Assembly: GCA_964626565.1 (NCBI GenBank) | Contig: CAZVFX010000076.1 | Location: 1-34,503, forward strand | DNA: 34,503 bases | Source of the DNA: CAZVFX01 sp964626565 | Lineage (GTDB): Bacteria; Myxococcota_A; UBA9042; CAIXZC01 | Direction: 5' to 3' | Shown here: positions 15,975-23,650 of the stretch, in pieces | Layout of the letters: every line of letters starts with the position of its first letter | How positions within the stretch are numbered: the stretch's first letter is position 1 | Program-made: the position numbers and the translations under genes | The notes under the pieces: generated by a model | Database searches by the model: none | Seen by the model: the letters and a program-made list of their open reading frames with translations, nothing else | Told to the model about the DNA's origin: nothing

Positions 15975-17372
15975 CTAACCGCCTTTCACGTACATATCAT
16001 ACTTCTTCAGGAGCTTACGTAAATATTTTCTATCCAGACCGGCGATGCGCGCGGCCCGTGACAGGTTCCCTCCGGCCAGCGCCACTACCCGGGCCAGGTA
16101 ATCCTCCTCAAAGTCGGCTACTACGCCGGCTTTTGCCTCGCTGAATTGCGGCAACTGTCCGGACAGAGTGGATGCTTCGACCGTACCTTCATCCGCTACC
16201 GGCTTCGTCAGCTTGCCTGTTCCGTGAGCGAGTTCGACACGGAGCGACTCGAGGACCGGCTCCCGGGCCAGGGACACCTCCCGCTCCAGGATGTTCACCA
16301 GCTCCCTTACGTTTCCGGGGAACGGATGCCCGGCGAGTTTCAGTAGCACCGCCGGAGCTAACCGCTCAACTTTCAACCCGCGGCCCTGGACCCGGTTGAA
16401 CCTGGCCGACGCCAATATGTGCTCTACCAACGGCTCCACGTCGTCCAGACGCTCCCGCAACGGAGGCATCCTCACCGGCACCACGTTCAACCGGTAGAAC
16501 AGGTCCTGACGGAAACGGCCCTCTTCCACTTCCGCGGCCAGGTTACGGTTGGTTGCAGCAACCACCCGGATGTCCAACTCAACGCTACGGGTTGAGCCTA
16601 CCCGACGGACCTCACCGCTCTCCAGCACCCGTAGCAAGCGAGGCTGAAGCTCCGCAGGCAATTCCCCGATTTCATCCAGAAAGACGGTCCCGCGGTGGCC
16701 CATCTCGAACAGACCCTTCCGACCCGAGATCGCACCGGAAAAAGAGCCCTTTTCATGACCGAAAAGCTCGCTCTCGATAAGGGTTGGCGGTATCGCGGAG
16801 CAATCCACCACCACAAACGGTTCGTTCCGGCGGTGGGACTGGTCGTGGATGGTGCGGGCCAGCACCTCCTTTCCCGTGCCCGTCTCCCCACTCACCAGCA
16901 CCGTCGCGTCGGTGGGAGCTACCTGGAGCACCAGGTCGAACAACTGCCGCATAGGACGAGAGACACCCACCAGCCCCCCCAGGGACGTGCTTTTGGCAGG
17001 GGAAACCTGCACCACTTCTTCGGCAGGAGCGAATTCGATTCGCTCGACGCCCAACTCAATGACCGAACCCGGGGAAAGGTACGCCTCCCGAACCCGCAAC
17101 CCATTGACCCGGGTGCCGTTGGTGCTGTCAAGGTCGCGCACCAGATAGTGGTCACCCGCCTTGATAATCACTGCGTGGAAACGGGATACCGTGTCCCGAG
17201 CTACGACGACATCGTTGGCGGAATCGCTGCCCAGAGCCACCCGATTCAGCAAGGACGAATGCTCCTCACCGTCGACGCGTAAAGTACACACCGGAATGGT
17301 ATAGACAGACCGGCCGGAAATTGGCCGTGTTCTCCAATCATCGTCTCCGAAATTCGAACTCGAAGGGGTCAT
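15975..17372 (-). CDS. FHA-domain sigma-54-dependent transcriptional activator
   Basis: The protein has 465 residues. Residues 27-115 are an FHA domain with the LGSD, SRFH (63-66) and STNGT motifs needed to bind phosphothreonine. Residues 132-365 are an AAA+ sigma-54 interaction domain with Walker A GETGTGKE (162-169), Walker B TVFLDEIGELP (229-239), the ATNRNL sensor I and the PGNVREL segment. The loop that contacts sigma-54 reads GSFSGA (209-214) instead of GAFTGA. The C-terminus (about 433-456) is a Fis-type helix-turn-helix (NLSRAARIAGLDRKYLRKLL). Its input is probably a Ser/Thr kinase phosphorylating the FHA ligand, as in myxobacterial activators; no kinase is present here. It lies 29 nt after a dockerin-like gene, so the secreted-protein genes and the activator are probably co-transcribed. 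Confidence 0.93.
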   Translation of the reverse strand: MTPSSSNFGDDDWRTRPISGRSVYTIPVCTLRVDGEEHSSLLNRVALGSDSANDVVVARDTVSRFHAVIIKAGDHYLVRDLDSTNGTRVNGLRVREAYLSPGSVIELGVERIEFAPAEEVVQVSPAKSTSLGGLVGVSRPMRQLFDLVLQVAPTDATVLVSGETGTGKEVLARTIHDQSHRRNEPFVVVDCSAIPPTLIESELFGHEKGSFSGAISGRKGLFEMGHRGTVFLDEIGELPAELQPRLLRVLESGEVRRVGSTRSVELDIRVVAATNRNLAAEVEEGRFRQDLFYRLNVVPVRMPPLRERLDDVEPLVEHILASARFNRVQGRGLKVERLAPAVLLKLAGHPFPGNVRELVNILEREVSLAREPVLESLRVELAHGTGKLTKPVADEGTVEASTLSGQLPQFSEAKAGVVADFEEDYLARVVALAGGNLSRAARIAGLDRKYLRKLLKKYDMYVKGG

Positions 17373-17401
17373 GTTGCTCCGCTGGAGATCACGGTGCCGA
17401 C

Positions 17402-18736
17402 CTAAGGCGGACCGTCAAAACCCTGCTCCAATGTGAAGTTGATTCCCGTGGCGGCTTCACCATCGGAGATGACGACCTTTCCCGGATTCTCGGGAGTCCC
17501 GTAGCCACCCAGGTAGTCTTCCGGTCCCGGCCCGAGCTGATTGTTGTCTCCAATATCGAGTACACCTAGCACGAAATACTCTCCCACCGGAACAGTTGGG
17601 AAAAGATAATCATGGGGGAACGACACCGGTTTCACCTGCAGGCTCATCAACGGCTGGCTCCCCGGACCGGGTTGCTCTTCGGAAATGGCAACGTACAGGC
17701 GGTCCGCCGGAGAAACCTCGCCGACGAAAGTAACCGTTCCCGACAGACTCCCGGTAGGCACCGGCACGCCCCCCATGTCGATGTTGATCTCATCCACAAA
17801 CTCAGCCTGGCCTACCTCAACAGGCTGGTCATACAGTTTGGCTTCATCCGGAGTGAAATCGGCTCCGATGTCCAACTGGACCAACACCTGATAGGTGCCG
17901 GGCGGGACGAACAGGGTGTATTCCACCGGGAATTCGGGAGACACGACGAACTGGGCAGCTTCCGCCGACCCCTCCGGGACATCGAACGGGTCGACGTTCA
18001 GGTCCGACAGGGCCAGCACCACCAGGGTGTCGCCGGGAAGGATCAGACCCTCGTAGAAGATAACTCCGGAGATACCGGCGACGTCCTCTTCGATCTCGCA
18101 GAACTTATTGCAGCCATCCCCGCTGATGTCATTGCCGTCGTCGCACTCCTCTCCCGATGTCTTGACCCCGTCACAACAGCAGGGGCTCGGCTCGCAGCAC
18201 AACGCCTCGAACTTGCAGAATTCGTTGCACCCGTCTCCGTTCTCCGTGTTGCCGTCATCGCACTCCTCGTCCAGGCCTGCCTGCACCAGCCCGTCTCCGC
18301 ACTCGCCCGAGGGCGGCTGCCACAGGGAACAGTCCTCGTTGCAGTAGTTGGGGACCGGCGGATCGCACTCCTCTCCCACATCGATCACATTATCGCCGCA
18401 TTCGGGATTGCCTCCCCCCTCACAAGCGTCGTGGACGTTGTCACCGTTCAAGTCCTTGTCCGAAGGGATCCCGGGCTGAGGATGAACAAGCACTACGAGC
18501 ACCATAAGCTGAATGTCGACCACGTCGGTGTTGCCGTCGCAATTGAGGTCCGCGGCGCCCAGGCCGGAGAGGCAGGAAGGCGGAACCGGGTTCAACGACG
18601 CCAGCACCGTGCATTGAAGATCAGCAACGTCCACCTGATCGTCGCCGGTAACATCGCCCGGGGTTGCCCCCATGGCGGCTGGTGTTGGGAAAGAAAGGGC
18701 AAACAGCATGGCTGCAATAGCGCTACTTATTTTCAC
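17402..18736 (-). CDS. secreted dockerin-like protein with Cys-rich repeats and two beta modules
   Basis: The protein has 444 residues. A cleavable signal peptide ends near residue 23 (AMGA). Residues 27-106 are a dockerin-like module with calcium loops at D28-T30-D32-Q34-D39 and D63-N65-D67-N69-D74, plus a third loop D95-N97-D99-x-E106. Residues 113-215 hold three Myxococcus-type disulfide repeats (GE.CDDGN..DGDGC). Residues 220-437 are two tandem beta-sandwich modules with the signature SG.V.F.G, FP.DY....P.G.Y.V...LDIG and a terminal INFTLE. The start is GTG, with AGGAGG 10 nt upstream, a longer spacing than in the neighbours. It lacks the lamin-tail domain found in its two larger paralogues. 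It is probably exported to the surface; no enzymatic motif is visible. Confidence 0.87.
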   Translation of the reverse strand: MKISSAIAAMLFALSFPTPAAMGATPGDVTGDDQVDVADLQCTVLASLNPVPPSCLSGLGAADLNCDGNTDVVDIQLMVLVVLVHPQPGIPSDKDLNGDNVHDACEGGGNPECGDNVIDVGEECDPPVPNYCNEDCSLWQPPSGECGDGLVQAGLDEECDDGNTENGDGCNEFCKFEALCCEPSPCCCDGVKTSGEECDDGNDISGDGCNKFCEIEEDVAGISGVIFYEGLILPGDTLVVLALSDLNVDPFDVPEGSAEAAQFVVSPEFPVEYTLFVPPGTYQVLVQLDIGADFTPDEAKLYDQPVEVGQAEFVDEINIDMGGVPVPTGSLSGTVTFVGEVSPADRLYVAISEEQPGPGSQPLMSLQVKPVSFPHDYLFPTVPVGEYFVLGVLDIGDNNQLGPGPEDYLGGYGTPENPGKVVISDGEAATGINFTLEQGFDGPP

Positions 18737-18778
18737 AATACTAATTCCTCCTGATACCCTGGGACCAGTTCTCGGCAG

Positions 18779-21205
18779 CTACGGGGCCGGCGCCAGCGAG
18801 AAGTTCTTGCCACTAACGGTCTGGTCGGCCACCACGGTCACCTGCTGCAGGTTCCCAAACGAAATATACACTCCGAAGAAGTCTTCGGGACCCGGCTGCT
18901 GACCGCTATTGTTGCCGATGTCCAGCGACGCGACAACATAATAAGAACCGGCGGGCGCGTTGCACAGTAGGTAATCGTACGGAAAAGTGGGGTTGGTCAC
19001 GGTCACGTCAACCACCGGAACAGGGTCGATCATTGGCGGTGATTCGGTAAGCCCTACCTGAAAACCGTCATCGCCGGTGAGGTTGCCGGTGAACGAAATA
19101 GTGCCGGACACGCACCCGGTTCCGGCAGCCCCACCACAGTCCAGGGAGATGTTCACCGATTCCTTCATCTGGCCGTCGAGAACCTGAGCCGGATTCAGCG
19201 CGTACGCACCGCCCACGTCGACCCCTTCGGTGTAGCCGTTCTCGTCTCCGTCTCCACCTTTGTCGAACATGGCGTAGACGTAGTAGTTGCCCGCCTCGCC
19301 GATCTCCAGTTCGTAGTCCTGAGCAAAATCCGGGCCCGAGATACTTGTCATGAACTCGATGGCCCCTTCTTCCATGTCGAACAGGTCGGGAATCGGTGAA
19401 GAGCTGGCAAACACCACCAGCGCGTCCTGGCCGGTGGCCGAACTGTCGCATTCAACCGCGCCGGAGACCCCCATCCCACCTTCCAGCGTACAGGTGCTGC
19501 TGCATCCGTCTCCGTCAGCATCGTTGCCGTCGTCACAGGCCTCACCCGGGTCCTGGTTCCCGTCACCGCAGCAAGGGCTCGGCGAACAGGGAACCCAGTT
19601 CCACTTGCACCACTCATTACAGTCGCCCTGGGAGGGGGGCTCGCAGTCCTCACCCGAAGTAACGATTCCATCACCGCAATCGTCTATGATCGTCAACTCC
19701 TTCTTGCACCACTCGTCGCACGCCCAGCAATCGGTATCGCAATTGTCGCTGCCCGGCGGATCGCACACTGTGTCGCAATCTTCGGTTCCGGGCGGATCGC
19801 ACTCTTCTCCCCACTCGGGCTCAATGATGTTGTTCCCGCAGACTATCTCACAGTCGGGCACCACGGTGCACTCGGTGGTGCAACATTCACTGCCGAGCGG
19901 GCCATCGTCGCAAGCTTCCTCTCCCTCGGTCACACCGTTGCCGCAGGTGCCGATAACGCAGTCGTCCGGACAGTTTGCCTGCGTCTCACCGAGGTCCACG
20001 TCGCAGACGCCATTTCCACACGTAATCTCGGTGTTGCAGAACGCGTCACAGCCGTCACCGTTTAGCAGGCAGCCGTCATCGCAGTCCTCACCCGCGTCGA
20101 GGACTCCGTTGCCGCACAGTTCCTCGAACTGACATTGCGCGCTGCAGCCATCGCCACCCTGGACATTGCCGTCGTCGCACTGCTCCCAACTCTCTACTAC
20201 GTCGTCGCCGCAGGTGGGAGCCTGCTGGCAGTTGGGGTTGACGAACCCGGGAGTCCCCAGGTCACCTGCGCTGGCGCCCCACAGCATGGTCGCCGGACAC
20301 CAGTTGGCGCCCAGGTCGTTGGAGTCAGCGTCCATTGCAGTGGTGTTGAGGCTCAACGCCCTTCCCGGGATGTTGGGAAAGGAGTTAACATTGTAAAACA
20401 CCTGGTCGATGGACGTGCCGTCGGGCGCGGCCAGGATGATGCCGTCGTTGGTGTTGTCCAGGTCGAAGTTGGCGTATTCATAGACCACGGGCACGCCGCC
20501 GCTGAGTGCACTGTTGGCGTTGTTACCGAACACCACCATCGCACCCTGGTCAAAGACCAGGTCGTCGCCGTTGATAACGTGTACATCCCCGCCGTTGTCC
20601 TTGATGGTCCAGCCGTCAAAATCAACGGATGCGGCCAGCACGCGCACCTCGAACCACTCACCGTTTTCATCGCACGCGTACTTGGGATCCTTCATGATCT
20701 CGGTGATGGCCACGTCCCCCGGAAGGTAGTCGTCGGAAGGAGCATCGCAATCATCAGGGCAGTTCAGATAGGTCTCGCCGGGCGCCTCACACTCGCCGTC
20801 GCCACAGCAGGTTCCGGGGCAATCGTCGGGACAGGTGCAAGAGTCTTCGCCCCCATCACAAGAGCCGTTGGGGCAGGACTCACTCTCACAAGCGTCTACA
20901 ACGTTGTTGCCGTTGGCGTCCTGAGCCTCGGGCACCCCGTTTTGCGGATGGGCCAGGACGATGAGCACAATGAGCTGCACGTCCACAATGTCCACCGTGC
21001 CATCACAATTGAGGTCCGCGGAATCCTCGCCGGCCAGGCAGCCCGGCGGAGTCGGGTTCAAGTTGGTAAGCACGGTGCACTGGATGTCCGAGACATCTAC
21101 CTCCGCATCCCCGGTGACATCCCCCGGGACTGCGCCCGACGCACAGATGGGAATCAGGAGAAAAACCGAAGCAAACAGGAAAACTACCTTCCGCCCCAAG
21201 GTCAT
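18779..21205 (-). CDS. secreted dockerin-like protein with lamin-tail and Cys-rich repeats
   Basis: The protein has 808 residues. The signal peptide ends near residue 24. Residues 28-107 are a dockerin-like module (loops D29-T31-D33-E35-D40 and D64-N66-D68-T70-D75, and a third at D96-E107). Residues 110-155 are two C...C..DC repeats. Residues 162-326 are a lamin-tail (LTD) domain, recognised by VAITEIMKDP, NGEWFEVRV, WTIKDNGGD and RALSLN. Residues 331-575 are Myxococcus-type disulfide repeats, some altered (DPPGTEDCDTVC and others). Residues 580-806 are two tandem beta modules ending in NFSLAP. GGAGG is 7 nt before the ATG. Its arrangement matches the next gene upstream (21243-23639), so the two look like an old tandem duplication. 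A non-enzymatic surface component is the likely role. Confidence 0.87.
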   Translation of the reverse strand: MTLGRKVVFLFASVFLLIPICASGAVPGDVTGDAEVDVSDIQCTVLTNLNPTPPGCLAGEDSADLNCDGTVDIVDVQLIVLIVLAHPQNGVPEAQDANGNNVVDACESESCPNGSCDGGEDSCTCPDDCPGTCCGDGECEAPGETYLNCPDDCDAPSDDYLPGDVAITEIMKDPKYACDENGEWFEVRVLAASVDFDGWTIKDNGGDVHVINGDDLVFDQGAMVVFGNNANSALSGGVPVVYEYANFDLDNTNDGIILAAPDGTSIDQVFYNVNSFPNIPGRALSLNTTAMDADSNDLGANWCPATMLWGASAGDLGTPGFVNPNCQQAPTCGDDVVESWEQCDDGNVQGGDGCSAQCQFEELCGNGVLDAGEDCDDGCLLNGDGCDAFCNTEITCGNGVCDVDLGETQANCPDDCVIGTCGNGVTEGEEACDDGPLGSECCTTECTVVPDCEIVCGNNIIEPEWGEECDPPGTEDCDTVCDPPGSDNCDTDCWACDEWCKKELTIIDDCGDGIVTSGEDCEPPSQGDCNEWCKWNWVPCSPSPCCGDGNQDPGEACDDGNDADGDGCSSTCTLEGGMGVSGAVECDSSATGQDALVVFASSSPIPDLFDMEEGAIEFMTSISGPDFAQDYELEIGEAGNYYVYAMFDKGGDGDENGYTEGVDVGGAYALNPAQVLDGQMKESVNISLDCGGAAGTGCVSGTISFTGNLTGDDGFQVGLTESPPMIDPVPVVDVTVTNPTFPYDYLLCNAPAGSYYVVASLDIGNNSGQQPGPEDFFGVYISFGNLQQVTVVADQTVSGKNFSLAPAP

Positions 21206-21242
21206 GAAGCACCCTCCCTACCCCACCCCAAAGTCCCCCTGA

Positions 21243-23639
21243 CTACGGTTGCTCCAAGGTGAAGTTGACGCCGGAAACCGTCTGCTCCTCAATGACGGTC
21301 ACCTGCGACATGTTGGAAACCGATTGGTATACACCGAAGAAATCTTCAGCGCCCGGTTCGCCGGAACTGTTGCTGCCCACATCGAGAGAACCGACGAAGT
21401 AGTACGTGCCGACTGGTACGCTGCAAAGCGTGTAGGAGAAGGGGAATGACGGCCCCGCCTCACTGGCCTTCACCACCCAGGTGGTACCGGCAAGCGGCGA
21501 CGTGCTGCTCGCACCGTACTCGAAGGTGTCATTGGCCGTTACGTTGCCGCTGTGAGAGATGGTGCCGGAGATGCAACCGGTAGCGTTTGCCCCGGAGCAG
21601 TCCAACTCGATGTTAATCGGCTGGGTCAGCTTCCCATCCTCAACCTGCACGGGATCCGGGTAGAGCCCTCCGATGTCCACACCTTCGGTGAAACCTTCCT
21701 CTCCGTCTCCCCCGATGTCCCAGACGGCCCAGACGTAGAAGTTGCCCGCCTCGCCTACCGGCACCTCATAGTTCTTCGGGAAGCTGCTCACATTCTCGAA
21801 CGACACCCAGTCCGCGCCCGTCTCCCCCTCCCCGCCGAACGGGTCGATGGGGTCGGTAATCGGCGTGGGGTGAGCAAACACCCACAACTTGTCCGCACCC
21901 GAAGGATTGGCGTCGCAACTCACCGTCCCGGCGATGCCGGCGGAGCCGGAGCCGATGGTACATTCCGACGAGCAGTCATCACCGTCAATATCGTTGCCGT
22001 CGTCGCACTCTTCGCCCGGGTCGAGGTTGCCGTCGCAACAGCAGGGACTCGGGGTGCAGCACACCCACCCGAACTTACACCAATCATTGCAGTTGCCCTG
22101 GCCGGGCGGCTCACAGTCTTCGCCATCCTCTATGACGCCGTTGCCGCACTCGGCCCCGGGATTGAATATCTCGTGGCACCACTGGTCGCACTCGTCGGTA
22201 TTCGGCGGCTCGCACTGCTCGCCGTCTTCAGGCTGCACAATTCCATCACCGCACCAGGTTCCGCACGGCTTTGATTTGCACTGGGTGGAACAACACTGGC
22301 TGCCCATGGGCCCGTCGTCGCACTCTTCGCCGTCTTCCATGCCCGAGCATTCCGTGACCCAGTTGCCACAAATTGATGAACAATCGCCGCCGCAGTCCTC
22401 GGGGCAGATGTCCGCATTCTCAAGTGGATCGCAGAAGCCGTTGCCGCAGTCGATTTCGGTCTGGCACCACGAATTACAGCCGTCGCCGTTGAGCTTGTTG
22501 CCGTCGTCGCACTGTTCGCCCGCGTCGATGCTGCCGTTGCCGCACTTGTCTTCAAGCTGGCACTGGCTGTCGCAGCCGTCCCCGTCCTGGGCGTTGTTAT
22601 CGTCGCACTGTTCGAGGGGCGGCTCGGTAATGCCGTTGCCGCAGATGGGATCCTGGGCCGGGCAGTTGTTGTTCACGAAGCCCGGAGTCCCATAATCACC
22701 GTCGCCGTACACCATGGTGGCCGGGCACCAGTTGGCGCCGTTGTCGTTTGCCGAGGCGGTCATGGAGTTGGTGTTGAGACTCAACGCCCTTCCCGGAATG
22801 TTGGGGAAGGAGTTCACGTTGTAGAACACCTGGTCGATAACCGTGCCGTCGGGAGCCACCAGCATGATGCCGTCGTTGGAATCGTCAAGGTTGAAACCCG
22901 CGTACTCGTAGTCCACATCGATGCTGCCGTTTACCGACGTGTCCGCGTTGTTACCCATGATGATCATGGCGCCGGGCTGGAAGCTCAGACCGTTGCCCGT
23001 GATGACATGCAGATCGCCGCCGTTGTCCTTGATGGTCCAGTTCTTGAGGTTCACGGTCTGGACGAGCACTCGTACCTCGAACCACTCGCCGTTTTCGTCG
23101 CCGGCCACTTTCGGGTTCTTCATGATCTCGGTGATTACGACGTCGCCCGGATTGTATTGGCCGGAAGCCTCGCAATCTTCCGCACAGTTGGCTTCCGTTT
23201 CATCGGGCGCTTCGCAGATCCCGTTGCCGCAGCACGCACCCGGGCAATCCTGGGGGCAGTTGCAGGAATCTTCGGAACTTGTGCATTCGCCGTCCGGGCA
23301 GACCTCCTGCTCCGGAGGATCGCATTCGTCGACTATGTTGTCGCCGTTGGCGTCTTGCGCGGCGGGCACCCCATTCTGGGGATAGGCCAAAACGATAAGA
23401 ACAATGAGCTGCACATCGACGATATCCACCGTCGAGTCGCAGTTCAGATCCGCAGAATCCGGGCCACTCAGGCACGCGGGAGCGACCGGGTTCAGGTTGG
23501 TAAGCACCGTGCACTGGATGTCGGACACGTCGACTTCGTCGTCACCGGTCACATCGCCCGGGACCGCAGCCATCGCGACACTCGAGCCAAAACTCAGAAC
23601 GAGAATGATGGTCAGGGTATACTTCCAGATGTTTGTCAT
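21243..23639 (-). CDS. secreted dockerin-like protein with lamin-tail and Cys-rich repeats (paralogue)
   Basis: The protein has 798 residues and the same domain order as the 18779-21205 product. It has a signal peptide to about residue 24 and a dockerin-like module at 28-107 (D29-T31-D33-E35-D40; D64-N66-D68-T70-D75; third loop D96-N98-D100-I102-D107). It then has two short Cys repeats, a lamin-tail domain at about 165-326 (VVITEIMKNP, NGEWFEVRV, WTIKDNGGD) and disulfide repeats at 333-562. It ends with two beta modules (about 567-797) finishing in VNFTLEQP. The dockerin-like and lamin-tail parts are the most alike between the two paralogues; the repeat region has diverged. AGGAGG lies 7 nt before the ATG. 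Only 11 nt separate it from the 1125-residue lipoprotein gene, so they are probably translated from one message. Confidence 0.87.
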   Translation of the reverse strand: MTNIWKYTLTIILVLSFGSSVAMAAVPGDVTGDDEVDVSDIQCTVLTNLNPVAPACLSGPDSADLNCDSTVDIVDVQLIVLIVLAYPQNGVPAAQDANGDNIVDECDPPEQEVCPDGECTSSEDSCNCPQDCPGACCGNGICEAPDETEANCAEDCEASGQYNPGDVVITEIMKNPKVAGDENGEWFEVRVLVQTVNLKNWTIKDNGGDLHVITGNGLSFQPGAMIIMGNNADTSVNGSIDVDYEYAGFNLDDSNDGIMLVAPDGTVIDQVFYNVNSFPNIPGRALSLNTNSMTASANDNGANWCPATMVYGDGDYGTPGFVNNNCPAQDPICGNGITEPPLEQCDDNNAQDGDGCDSQCQLEDKCGNGSIDAGEQCDDGNKLNGDGCNSWCQTEIDCGNGFCDPLENADICPEDCGGDCSSICGNWVTECSGMEDGEECDDGPMGSQCCSTQCKSKPCGTWCGDGIVQPEDGEQCEPPNTDECDQWCHEIFNPGAECGNGVIEDGEDCEPPGQGNCNDWCKFGWVCCTPSPCCCDGNLDPGEECDDGNDIDGDDCSSECTIGSGSAGIAGTVSCDANPSGADKLWVFAHPTPITDPIDPFGGEGETGADWVSFENVSSFPKNYEVPVGEAGNFYVWAVWDIGGDGEEGFTEGVDIGGLYPDPVQVEDGKLTQPINIELDCSGANATGCISGTISHSGNVTANDTFEYGASSTSPLAGTTWVVKASEAGPSFPFSYTLCSVPVGTYYFVGSLDVGSNSSGEPGAEDFFGVYQSVSNMSQVTVIEEQTVSGVNFTLEQP

Positions 23640-23650
23640 GTCTCTTCCTC

